The position numbers were made by a program, and so were the translations under genes. Positions 8,411-16,009 of a DNA stretch of 21,133 nucleotides are shown piece after piece. Source of the DNA: an uncultured Varibaculum sp. (GTDB taxonomy: Bacteria > Actinomycetota > Actinomycetes > Actinomycetales > Actinomycetaceae); contig CAMYFZ010000028.1 of assembly GCA_947255165.1 (NCBI GenBank), positions 1 to 21,133 on the forward strand, given 5' to 3'. Numbering within the stretch: position 1 is the stretch's first letter; each line of letters starts with the position of its first letter. The notes under the pieces were generated by a model. That model did not search any database and was not told the origin of the DNA. It saw only the letters and a list, made by a program, of their open reading frames with translations.

Positions 8411-9550
8411 TTATTTACCAATCGAGAGTTTCTTGGCTACGAACCGGGCTCCTAGATTCAAAACCAATACCGCGAACACCAGCACTAAGGCAGCTCCCCA
8501 GGCGCGATCCACATTGATAGTGGGATTACAGTTCACTGCGTGAGCCGCGCAAGAAACAGTGGAGGTGTACTGCTGATAGATATAGACCGGCAGGGTTTCC
8601 ATACGCCCGGAAAACACATTGTTATTGATCGCATCGAACATCCCCGCGGTAATCAGTAAGGGCGCAGTTTCCCCCACAATGCGGGCGATTGCCACTACAA
8701 CCGAGGTAACTAGCCCAGCCGCGGAGGTGCGCAGCACCACCGAGATCACGGTGCGCCATTTGGGCACTCCCAAGGCATAGGATGCTTCCCGCAAATCATT
8801 AGGCACCAGCCGTAGCATTTCTGCTGCCGACCGTACCACCAGCGGAATCATCAATACCGAGAGGGCGACTGCCCCCATCAAGCCAGAACGATACGCTGGA
8901 CCAATCACCATCGTGAACAAGGCAGCCGCGAACAGACCGGCGACGATAGAGGGAATACCGGTCATCACGTCTACCAAGGTAGTAGTGAGTTTGGCGAACT
9001 TAGTTTTGCCCGCATATTCGGTCAGGTAGATGGCTACCATTAACCCGATCGGTACCGAAATAATCGCTGCAACCAGGGTAATCATCAGGGTGCCGACCAC
9101 CGCGTGATAAATCCCGCCCGCTTGCATCCCTCCGTACACGCCCTTCATGGATACGCTTAAGAAATAGGGAGAGACAATCCCGATGCCGCGCCGGATAAGT
9201 TCGTATCCGATAGAAGCCAAAATTGCGAGCACCAGCAGACCGCACAGCCACATGGAGGCCGCAATCGCGTTATTGGTGAACTTGCGGCGGAATGAAAGCG
9301 CTTTATCGCCGCCCAGTTTGGCGTGTTTAACCTCTTGCTGTGACTTAGCTGCTTTCGGCTGCTCCTGGTACTTCAGCTTTCGCTCCAGGATTACCGCCTG
9401 CAAAGCGGAAGTATTATCGGAGGTGGAAAGAGCCGCAAGCTTATCGCTCTTGCCTAGGCTCCCCGCCCCGGTACTGGCGGAAGCTTGCCCGGCACCTATA
9501 GATTGTTGCTTTACCTTCAGGTCACCCTGATTCTGATTTTCTTCCCTCAT
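8411..9550 (-). CDS. pstA: Phosphate ABC transporter permease PstA with long N-terminal tail
   Basis: PstA is one of the two inner-membrane channel subunits of the phosphate importer. Of its 379 residues, the first 88 or so are hydrophilic, rich in Gln, Ser, Ala and Lys, and have no hydrophobic segment; the usual PstA fold begins around the first membrane helix at about 98-116. Five further hydrophobic segments follow, with the cytoplasmic EAA loop (DLREASYALGVPKWR, 252-266) that docks on PstB and the family motif IARIVGETAPLL (about 288-299). Two Cys (C334, C341) lie in the loop before the last helix, predicted to face outside, and could form a disulfide. The ATG directly follows the pstC stop, with GGGGA about 7 nt upstream, so the two permeases are translationally linked. 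The tail is the unusual feature. Confidence 0.96.
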   Translation of the reverse strand: MREENQNQGDLKVKQQSIGAGQASASTGAGSLGKSDKLAALSTSDNTSALQAVILERKLKYQEQPKAAKSQQEVKHAKLGGDKALSFRRKFTNNAIAASMWLCGLLVLAILASIGYELIRRGIGIVSPYFLSVSMKGVYGGMQAGGIYHAVVGTLMITLVAAIISVPIGLMVAIYLTEYAGKTKFAKLTTTLVDVMTGIPSIVAGLFAAALFTMVIGPAYRSGLMGAVALSVLMIPLVVRSAAEMLRLVPNDLREASYALGVPKWRTVISVVLRTSAAGLVTSVVVAIARIVGETAPLLITAGMFDAINNNVFSGRMETLPVYIYQQYTSTVSCAAHAVNCNPTINVDRAWGAALVLVFAVLVLNLGARFVAKKLSIGK

Positions 9551-10522
9551 TTATTTCCCCGAACTTTCCTTGCGGGCAACCATCCAACGAGCACCCGAAT
9601 TAACCAGTAACGTCAGCACGAACAGCACTAAACCAGTGAAGATTAACGCTGCCGCCATATTGGAATCAGCCTCCGGGAACTGGAGGGCGATATTAGAGGC
9701 AATCGTAGAGTGCGCTCCCGCTCTAAACAGTGACCACACATAGGAGGCACCGGGCGAAAGCACCATCGCCACTGCCATAGTTTCCCCGAGAGCCCGGCCT
9801 AAGCCGATCATCGCTGCCGAAACCGTACCGGAACGTCCAAAGGGCAAGACCACGGTTTTTATCATTTCCCACTTAGTCGCTCCCAGCGCCAGAGCCGCCT
9901 CCATTTCCAGAGCGGGAGCGCGGGCATAAACCTCGCGGCACAGTGCGGTAATAATCGGAATCACCATAATCGCCAACACCACCGAGGCTGCAAAAATCAC
10001 TCGCCCGATCGGAGACACTGGCCCTGAAAATAGAGGAAACCAGCCAAAATAGGTGGCGAGGAATTCCATGATCGGCTGCAAAATAGGCAGCAAGATTAGT
10101 CCGCCCCATAGTCCGTAAACCACCGAGGGAATCGCTACCATCACGTCAATCAAACCGGCGATAATCGCCGAGATTTTCTGGGGAGCATAGAAGTTTACAA
10201 ATATCGCCAGCGCCATAGAAAGTGGCAAGGCAATCGCCAAGGCAACCGCGGCTGCCAGCACTGTTCCAAAAAGCTGGGGAGCGACATACTCCCAGATACC
10301 GACCATTTCGGTGCGTCCGCGCATCCGCAGCCGCAAACCCGGGTTAGAGATCGCCGGCCAGGCTTGCAAAGTCAAAAACATCGCTACCAGAGCCAGCACG
10401 GCCGCGATAACCGCTGCAGAACCTTTAGTAGCTAGATAAAACAATCCGTCCCAGTTGAAAATTCCTTTTCGAGAAGGGGATTGCAGAGATTCTCGTTTTT
10501 CAGGGAGGGTTTTGCTACTCAC
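9551..10522 (-). CDS. pstC: Phosphate ABC transporter permease PstC
   Basis: PstC pairs with PstA to form the membrane channel of the phosphate importer. The 323 residues show a first membrane helix at about 34-55, a large external loop (about 56-78), then further helices, ending in a helix at about 290-310 and a basic C-terminus. The EAA loop (ALEMEAALALGATKWEM, 204-220) and GRALGETMAVAMV (242-254) are typical of PstC. The short hydrophilic N-terminus (EKRESLQSPSRKG) is ordinary for the family. The start is GTG at 10522, supported by TGGAG 5 nt upstream and by the fit to family length. It lies 83 bp after pstS, behind a strong stem-loop, and abuts pstA. Confidence 0.96.
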   Translation of the reverse strand: MSSKTLPEKRESLQSPSRKGIFNWDGLFYLATKGSAAVIAAVLALVAMFLTLQAWPAISNPGLRLRMRGRTEMVGIWEYVAPQLFGTVLAAAVALAIALPLSMALAIFVNFYAPQKISAIIAGLIDVMVAIPSVVYGLWGGLILLPILQPIMEFLATYFGWFPLFSGPVSPIGRVIFAASVVLAIMVIPIITALCREVYARAPALEMEAALALGATKWEMIKTVVLPFGRSGTVSAAMIGLGRALGETMAVAMVLSPGASYVWSLFRAGAHSTIASNIALQFPEADSNMAAALIFTGLVLFVLTLLVNSGARWMVARKESSGK

Positions 10523-10541
10523 GTTTACTCCAGGTGGTTAA

Positions 10542-10578
10542 GGCCAGGAGTACCGGCATTTCGCCCGTACTCCTGGCC
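10542..10578 (-). other. Strong stem-loop between pstS and pstC
   Basis: A perfect 12-bp inverted repeat (10542-10553 with 10567-10578; arm GGCCAGGAGTAC) encloses a 13-base loop that can add three more pairs (GGC/GCC) after one mismatch. No T run follows on the minus strand, so a full Rho-independent terminator is unlikely. Stem-loops after the first, binding-protein gene of an ABC operon often stabilise the upstream mRNA, allowing excess PstS over the membrane subunits. That role is inferred here. Confidence 0.75.
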
Positions 10579-10605
10579 ACCATTGCTCAAATATTTAGGG
10601 AGTTC

Positions 10606-11706
10606 TTACTTGATTGCGTCTAGCGCAGTAGTGATCTTCTTGGTGATTTCTACGCCCAGGGGAGCAGATCCGGCTGCTTCGGCAGCTTTCTGCTGTCCAT
10701 CAGCAGATACCACGTAGTTGACCCAGGCTTTCACCAGTTTGGCGGTGTTGGCATCTTTGTACTGTGGGCAAACCGCGTAGTAGGAAACTAGCACCAAGGG
10801 GTAGGCCTCGGGATCATCAGGGGTCCGGTTCAGTTCCAAGGCCAGGTCGTTCTTTTCCCGCCCGTCCTCAACTTTGGCACTTTCCACGATTTTGGCAGCT
10901 GCATCGGCAGAGTATTCCACGAAACCATCACCTGCTTTGAGCGCTGCTGTCCCAAAGTCACCGGCCTGAGAGGCATCAATATAACCGATCGCGCCTACAG
11001 TTTTCTTTAGGTTATCGACTACGCCCGCGGTTTTATCCCCGGATTCTCCGCCAGCTACCGGCCAATCTTTTGATGGCTTATCCGGCCAAGCATTAGGAGC
11101 TGCAGCGTGCAGATAGTCGGTGAAGTTTTCGGTAGTACCCGACTGGTCGGCGCGGTGTATGGCTACAATCTTGGAGTCAGGTAGTTTCGCGTCCTTGTTG
11201 TCGGCGACAATAGCCGGATCATTCCATTTGGTGATTTCCCCGCGGAAGATCTTGGCGATGATTTCTGGCTTCAGGTTCAGTTTCTTGATGCCATCCAGGT
11301 TGAAGGCTACCGCCACCGGGGAAACATAAACCGGCAGGTTAATCGCTTTAGAGTCTTTACAAACCGCAGCTGATTTTTCGACTTCTTCAGACGAGAGCGC
11401 CTGGTCAGTACCTGCGAAGGCCACCCCACCTTGCAAGAAAGTGGTCACGCCCGCGCCGGAACCAGTGGGATCATAGGTTACTTCCACATTCTTAGCTACA
11501 TCCGCGAACCCGGCTTTCCAAGCCTCAACAGCGCTTTTTTGTGAAGATGCGCCCGCCCCTGCCAGTTTGCCAGAGATATCAGTGGTTTCAACTTTCTTGG
11601 TCTGGTCAGCTGTCCCGGTGGCATTATCAGATCCACAGGCAGCCAAGCTGGTCGCCGAAAGGGCAAGACCAGCGATAACAGCTAAAGATTTAATGCTCTT
11701 ACGCAT
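10606..11706 (-). CDS. pstS: Phosphate-binding lipoprotein PstS
   Basis: PstS captures inorganic phosphate outside the membrane and delivers it to PstCA. The 366-residue precursor starts with a lipoprotein signal: a basic N-terminus (MRKSIK), a hydrophobic stretch and the lipobox LAAC with the modified Cys at C24, followed by a Gly/Thr/Asp linker. Phosphate-site segments are recognisable: AGAGASSQ (about 49-56), TGSGAG, GTDQALS and the loop HRADQSGTTENFTDYL, which in PstS proteins carries the Arg, Asp, Ser and Thr that bind phosphate. AAGGA lies just upstream of the ATG. It is the first gene of pstSCAB, preceded by GTTAAC-type repeats that suggest phosphate control. The lipid anchor is expected for a Gram-positive cell envelope. 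Confidence 0.97.
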   Translation of the reverse strand: MRKSIKSLAVIAGLALSATSLAACGSDNATGTADQTKKVETTDISGKLAGAGASSQKSAVEAWKAGFADVAKNVEVTYDPTGSGAGVTTFLQGGVAFAGTDQALSSEEVEKSAAVCKDSKAINLPVYVSPVAVAFNLDGIKKLNLKPEIIAKIFRGEITKWNDPAIVADNKDAKLPDSKIVAIHRADQSGTTENFTDYLHAAAPNAWPDKPSKDWPVAGGESGDKTAGVVDNLKKTVGAIGYIDASQAGDFGTAALKAGDGFVEYSADAAAKIVESAKVEDGREKNDLALELNRTPDDPEAYPLVLVSYYAVCPQYKDANTAKLVKAWVNYVVSADGQQKAAEAAGSAPLGVEITKKITTALDAIK

Positions 11707-11750
11707 ATCTTTCCTTCGATTCTTTTAGATTTTTCATTGACACTTGCAAA

Positions 11751-11802
11751 GTAAACGAAGAAGTTAACGCGGCCCTGACGATTGCGTTAATTCCTAGTTA
11801 AC
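11751..11802 (-). promoter_or_regulatory. Putative PHO boxes upstream of pstS
   Basis: On the minus strand two pairs of repeats appear: GTTAAC (11802-11797) with ATTAAC (11791-11786), spaced exactly 11 nt, and GTTAAC (11768-11763) with GTTTAC (11756-11751), spaced 12 nt. The same core forms the 11-nt array before the sensor kinase gene. A weak -10-like GTCAAT lies at 11741-11736, 9 nt after the proximal pair; activator-dependent promoters often have poor core elements. Isolated GTTAAC also occurs within coding sequence elsewhere in the window, so the pairing and position are the evidence, not the hexamer itself. Confidence 0.5.
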
Positions 11803-11867
11803 ATTGTTTGGGCACTGAAAAATCACGAAGTTAAAGTGGTTATACCTGCACTGATACACCAAATGGG

Positions 11868-12665
11868 TTATAGTTTGGTGGCACTCCAGACCAGGGTGTA
11901 GTAGGGCAAAGTGACGGTTTGCTTGGGGTCTAAAGCCAAATCACCCAATAAATAAGACCGCAGATTACTCTGCATATGCTGTTTTCCCCGCTCACTAGCC
12001 TTCAGATAGGAAGAGCGGGTCTTGGCCAGGGAAAACAGGGCAGCTACCGGCAAAGATATGCCCCATTGAAAAAGCTGTAGTTCCGGTTTAGCGAATTGTT
12101 TTCCTATCTGGGGTACCCGATCTGGATGGTGCACATCTCCGGAACGCATCACTCGTGAAAGTCGCTTTACCCAGGGGAAAGACACATTCATTTGGTTATA
12201 AATAATCAGTATTCGCCCACCTGGTTTCAAAACTCTGGCTGCCGCCGCGCAGGTCGCCTCCCTCTCGACCCAATGCCAGGATTGCGCAAAACACAACGCA
12301 TCGAAACTTCCCGGGGCAAACAGTTTTGCTGCATCCTCGGCCTTCCCTGCATAGAGGGGGACCTGGGGTAAAGCTTTACGAAACATTTCCCGCATGGCTG
12401 ATGCAGGCTCCAGCGCGGTAACCCTGATTCCAGCGGTCACTAATTCCCGGGTAAACTTGCCGCTACCAGCCCCAACATCTAAAACTTGAGGATTATGTAG
12501 ACCGGATAGACCCGCACATACAGCAGGTAGCGGATAGGCAGGTCGGTAGCGTTCGTAATCTCTCCCCGCCAAGGTATAGGGGTTTCCCCCGCTCGCTGCC
12601 CCGCCCACCTGCTGCTCATCGGTGATAGTACCGGGGGCCGGTCCCAGACTAACCATAGGTGTCAC
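11868..12665 (-). CDS. Class I SAM-dependent methyltransferase, substrate unknown
   Basis: The 265 residues fit a Methyltransf_11-type methyltransferase. YERYRPAYP (38-45) precedes motif I VLDVGAGSGKFTREL (61-75), the acidic E86 in VTALEPA would bind the ribose of S-adenosylmethionine, AQSWHWVE (127-134) is motif IV-like, and RVLKPGGRILII (144-155) is the usual post-motif strand. The C-terminal third resembles small-molecule methyltransferases of this group but gives no substrate. The GTG start at 12665 overlaps the end of dciA by 17 bp and has AAAGG 11 nt upstream; an ATG three codons later is possible but further from that site. Sitting at the end of dnaN-recF-dciA suggests cotranscription, not necessarily a role in replication. 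A weak or absent terminator separates it from the pst promoter. Confidence 0.85.
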   Translation of the reverse strand: MTPMVSLGPAPGTITDEQQVGGAASGGNPYTLAGRDYERYRPAYPLPAVCAGLSGLHNPQVLDVGAGSGKFTRELVTAGIRVTALEPASAMREMFRKALPQVPLYAGKAEDAAKLFAPGSFDALCFAQSWHWVEREATCAAAARVLKPGGRILIIYNQMNVSFPWVKRLSRVMRSGDVHHPDRVPQIGKQFAKPELQLFQWGISLPVAALFSLAKTRSSYLKASERGKQHMQSNLRSYLLGDLALDPKQTVTLPYYTLVWSATKL

Positions 12666-13317
12666 GCGGTCCGCGACCTTTCACCGAACGCGGTCCATGT
12701 TTCCAAGAGGGCGTTTTCGGACCTAGCACAATCAAACGTTTTATTACCACCGAACCCGCGTGATCCTCGATTAGCCCCATGAGCTGGGGAATCAAGTTGC
12801 GTAATTCGGAGGCCCAACGAGTGGAGTCACAACGCAAAACCACGTCCCCATCTTGGATTGATTCAATTTGGGCGTGTTGAGCGACTTGCGAGCCAACAAT
12901 CTGTTCCCAATTGGCTTTCAGTTTGCCTTCATCAAGTAGCTTCCGCAACCCAAAATTTCGTACATAAGTTTCCCATACTGAACGTAGGCGGCGCGGTTCC
13001 CGCCGCGACCATCTGCCCCCGTGGCCTCCTCCTGCCAGTCCCGGGGAGGGCTGTAACTGCATTAATCCCGGGACCCGGTCACGCGCGTAACTATCATTGA
13101 TCCCTTTAACTCTTCCCAAAGAGACTTCCTGAAAATCTCCCGCGGATTCGTCCTCGGAAATAGTGGGGGCATCTACCCCATCCCAGTTACGTCTTCCCCG
13201 ATAGCGACGCAGCTCGCTGGCTGACATTCTGATTAGTCCTTGAGAAAAGGCGTGCTCTTGGGCGGCTCGCAGCATTCGCTGGGTGTAGGTGGGAGTTTCC
13301 TCTGGCTGCTCACTCAT
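12649..13317 (-). CDS. dciA: DciA-type DUF721 protein, helicase-loading factor family
   Basis: DUF721/DciA proteins bind the replicative helicase DnaB and help load it in bacteria without DnaC/DnaI; actinobacterial copies lie after recF, as here. Starting at ATG 13317 there are 222 residues. The N-terminal half is variable and Arg/Gly-rich, with RRYRGRRNWDGVD and a GGGHGGRWSRR linker. The DUF721 domain occupies about 110-200, including LDEGKLKANWEQIVGSQVAQHA and the SIQDGDVVLRCDSTRWASELR core, and the C-terminus is basic. I chose 13317 because its ATG overlaps the recF TGA (ATGA) and GGTGGG lies about 7 nt upstream; a GTG four codons earlier is the alternative. Gene order indicates coupled translation with recF and the following methyltransferase. 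Confidence 0.9.
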   Translation of the reverse strand: MSEQPEETPTYTQRMLRAAQEHAFSQGLIRMSASELRRYRGRRNWDGVDAPTISEDESAGDFQEVSLGRVKGINDSYARDRVPGLMQLQPSPGLAGGGHGGRWSRREPRRLRSVWETYVRNFGLRKLLDEGKLKANWEQIVGSQVAQHAQIESIQDGDVVLRCDSTRWASELRNLIPQLMGLIEDHAGSVVIKRLIVLGPKTPSWKHGPRSVKGRGPRDTYG

Positions 13318-14648
13318 GAGGCATCCCACCGGGCATTTTCTGAGTCCGTTTTCGCCACCTGCTGCGCGGACAGGCTCGGCTCAATAGTGGTTCCTTCCGG
13401 CCCGCGTAGCACCTCGAAAAAATGTCCCTCGATTTCGGTAGGTAAATCTTTGCGGCTGGTAGCGGTAATCAGTACCTGGTCAGCGCGGTTCATAAAATCC
13501 AAGAGGGCGGCGCGGCGGGAGGGGTCCAATTCAGCGAACACGTCATCCAAAATCAGAATCGGAGTTTCCCCCACCTGCCTTAATAGTTCAAACTGCCCCA
13601 GACGTAAAGCCAGGGCGGCGCTCCAGGTTTCTCCGTGGGAAGCAAAACCCTTTACCGGTAGAGCATCGAGCATCACCGCCATATCGTCACGGTGTGCACC
13701 CGCCAGATTTACCCCGCGAATCAGTTCTTCCTCGCGGCGAGCAGCGAAAGTTTCTTGCAGCGCCACCTCGACAGCCTGCGGATCAGCGAGGTCGGAGGGA
13801 GGAGTAAAAGATGGAACATAGGACAATTCCAAGGTTTGGGAAGAGTTCGCCAGGTGATCTTCCCCTAATACCAGCAAGTAGGCTTGCGCCGCATGGGGGG
13901 TAAGAGCCTGCAAAGCCCGGACTCTACCCGCGATTAAGCGCGCACCTACCTGGGATAACTGATTATTCCAAACATCAAGAGTGGAAAGCTCTAAAGAAAG
14001 GTCAGCCCCGCGGCGCTTCTTTTTTGCCGCCTGCTTTAACAGGGCGCCGCGCTGCCGCAATATCTTTTGATGCTGGGTGATAGTGCCGGCCTCTACTGGC
14101 CACAGTTGCACCAATAGATCATCCAGAAAACGGCGGCGAGCTGCAGGATCGCCTTGCAAGATATCTAAATCCTCCGGTGCAAACAGCGTGGTAGCGATCA
14201 GTCCTCGCACCTGTTTTAGGGGTACCGGGGAGCGCGCTAGCCGGGCGCGATTAGCCCTCCCAGAGCTTATCTCCAGGTCAACCAGTATTTCTCGCTCTTT
14301 AAAGTGGGCTTTCGCCCTAATGATTGCTGCTGCAGGAGTGCCCCCGCCGGCAGTACTAGCAGTATTAACCGCAGCTGCGTTCTCGAATGCCGAGTCTTCC
14401 TCTTCAGTGGCGGCTGGTTTCGTCATTTTGCGGCCAGCCAGCGCCGCAGACTGGGGCGCGAACCGCACCAGCGCGCTGTCTGCGCTGGAGCGATGGGAAT
14501 GGAAGTTCGTTAAATACCCGATTGCCTCCACAAAGTTAGTTTTACCTTGACCGTTGGGGCCAACCAGGATATTTACCCCCGGCGATAAATGCACTACGCA
14601 GTGGTGAAAGCTGCGGTAATCATCAAGGGCAATATCGGAAATATACAT
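13314..14648 (-). CDS. recF: DNA replication/repair ATPase RecF with extra N-domain loop
   Basis: RecF is an SMC-like ATPase that loads RecA at gaps on damaged, single-stranded DNA through RecFOR. Its 444 residues are longer than the 360-400 usual for the family. Walker A is GPNGQGKT (30-37), DIL-containing APEDLDILQGDPAARRRFLD (157-176) is a RecF hallmark, the signature is HGETWSAALALRLG (338-351) and Walker B is ILILDDVFAELD (364-375). The excess comes from an Ala/Thr/Glu-rich, low-complexity insertion at about 74-107, between the strands AALAGRK and AIIRAKAHF, and from a C-terminal tail after about 420. Core motifs are intact, so activity is expected. The ATG at 14648 is 26 bp from the dnaN stop. 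Confidence 0.96.
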   Translation of the reverse strand: MYISDIALDDYRSFHHCVVHLSPGVNILVGPNGQGKTNFVEAIGYLTNFHSHRSSADSALVRFAPQSAALAGRKMTKPAATEEEDSAFENAAAVNTASTAGGGTPAAAIIRAKAHFKEREILVDLEISSGRANRARLARSPVPLKQVRGLIATTLFAPEDLDILQGDPAARRRFLDDLLVQLWPVEAGTITQHQKILRQRGALLKQAAKKKRRGADLSLELSTLDVWNNQLSQVGARLIAGRVRALQALTPHAAQAYLLVLGEDHLANSSQTLELSYVPSFTPPSDLADPQAVEVALQETFAARREEELIRGVNLAGAHRDDMAVMLDALPVKGFASHGETWSAALALRLGQFELLRQVGETPILILDDVFAELDPSRRAALLDFMNRADQVLITATSRKDLPTEIEGHFFEVLRGPEGTTIEPSLSAQQVAKTDSENARWDAS

Positions 14649-14674
14649 GGCGGTAACGGCGTTACCCCGCCTGC

Positions 14675-15808
14675 CTAGGAAGAATAGCGAATCGGCATCA
14701 GCAAATATCTAAAGTCCGCAGAGTCGTCGCCGTCTAGTTCTTCCTGCCCGGTAATCACCGCTGGTTTAGTGGGGTGCGTAAAAGACATCCGCACATAGTC
14801 GGATTCCAAAGCCCCTAAGCCATCCAAGAGATACTGGGAGTCGAACACGATCATCATCGGCTCATCAGCAATAAAAGTGCAGGTCATTTCTTCATGCGCT
14901 TGCGCATCATTGCCCTGTCCAGCCTCTAAAGTGAGGGTGCCGTCCGCGAAATTCATGCGGATCTGGGCACTGCGGTCAGTCACCAAAGAAACCCGTTTAA
15001 TTGCCTGCTCGAGTTCTTCGCGGCGAATAACAGCCTTTATCGGAGCTTCTTCGGGGAACAGGCTGGTCACCGGAGGATAATCACCTTCGGTTAGCTGGGA
15101 AGTAATCTTGCGTCCTCCGGCTTCCAGGGCGATAATCGACCCGCTTTCGGAAGAATTTTCCAAACCTAAATGAATCTCCCCTGCGCCGGAAAGTGCCTTA
15201 GCCATTTCCGAAAGAATCCGCGACTTAACTAGCGCGTCTGCGGAAAAATCAGTTTCCTTCGGCTGCCAATCCATTACCCGCACCGCCAGGCGGTAGCGGT
15301 CGGTAGCCATTAGGGTCAGGTGGGAATCCGCCAGCTCCATCCGCACCGTAGCCAGCAAAGGTAGGGCTTCATCAGAGGAGGCGGCGCGGGAAACCTGCGC
15401 AACCGCCCGGGCAAACTCGCCCGAGTCAACTTCCCCGATAGCTGCGGGGACTTGCGGCAACGCCGGATAGTCATCCAGGGGCATCACTGCCAGCTGGAAA
15501 CTGGAGGAACCACAGGAAATGCTGACTTTACCCCCCTCCATCTCGACTGTTACCGGCTTCTTAGGGAGCTGTTTACAGATATTGGCCACCATTTTTCCGG
15601 AAACCAGAACTTCGCCCTCCGATTCCACATCGGCCTCAAACTGGTTCCGGGAGGAAACTTCATAGTCGAAGCTGGACAAGGTGACGATACCGGCTTTGGC
15701 GCTCATCCACACCCCACCTAGTACGGCCACTGCTGGACGTGCCGGCAAAGTGCGAGCAGTCCAACTAATCGCGTCCTCGAATACGTCCCGCTCGACTACG
15801 AATTTCAT
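14675..15808 (-). CDS. dnaN: DNA polymerase III sliding clamp (beta subunit)
   Basis: DnaN forms the ring that tethers DNA polymerase III and many repair proteins to DNA. The 377 residues match the family, with three clamp-fold domains (about 1-120, 125-245 and 250-377). Recognisable segments are MKFVVERDVFEDAISWTART at the start, FQLAVMPLDDYPALP in domain 1, LLATVRMELADSHLTLMATD in domain 2 and YLLMPIR at the end, which forms part of the partner-binding pocket. AAAAGGGG lies about 7 nt before the ATG. It leads dnaN-recF-dciA-methyltransferase, preceded by its own TATAAT promoter. dnaA is not next to it, unlike the common bacterial order; a peptide-importer operon takes that position. Confidence 0.97.
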   Translation of the reverse strand: MKFVVERDVFEDAISWTARTLPARPAVAVLGGVWMSAKAGIVTLSSFDYEVSSRNQFEADVESEGEVLVSGKMVANICKQLPKKPVTVEMEGGKVSISCGSSSFQLAVMPLDDYPALPQVPAAIGEVDSGEFARAVAQVSRAASSDEALPLLATVRMELADSHLTLMATDRYRLAVRVMDWQPKETDFSADALVKSRILSEMAKALSGAGEIHLGLENSSESGSIIALEAGGRKITSQLTEGDYPPVTSLFPEEAPIKAVIRREELEQAIKRVSLVTDRSAQIRMNFADGTLTLEAGQGNDAQAHEEMTCTFIADEPMMIVFDSQYLLDGLGALESDYVRMSFTHPTKPAVITGQEELDGDDSADFRYLLMPIRYSS

Positions 15809-16009
15809 GCGCTGCCCCTTTTATCTCTTTGACCATGGTGTATGGCGCGATATCTGCAAAATTCAGCCAGCGACAACCGGGCTGAATCATTTGTTCCAGT
15901 CTCCCATTATAGGGTTTCGCATCCCGATTAGCACTAAAGTAACCAAAACTGGGGATAACGCGCCGATTCTTGCTTCAGGTCAGATTTTCCCCCAGCTGCA
16001 GAAGGCTCT
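15809..16009 (-). promoter_or_regulatory. dnaN promoter and leader hairpin
   Basis: On the minus strand a consensus -10, TATAAT, lies at 15911-15906, with no clear -35 at the expected distance. Transcription would start near 15899, giving a leader of about 90 nt. That leader contains a perfect 8-bp inverted repeat, ATTCAGCC/GGCTGAAT (15861-15868 with 15880-15887; loop of 11), whose distal arm runs into AATTTTGC, so it resembles a weak terminator or attenuator. One near-match to a DnaA box (TTATCCCCA, 15958-15950) is present, too little to call an origin. No convincing terminator for the upstream importer operon is visible. Confidence 0.6.

Noticed and set aside
15950..15958. DnaA-box-like TTATCCCCA in the dnaN upstream gap, as evidence for oriC
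   Set aside because: A single near-match with one mismatch, without a cluster of boxes or an AT-rich unwinding region, is expected by chance.
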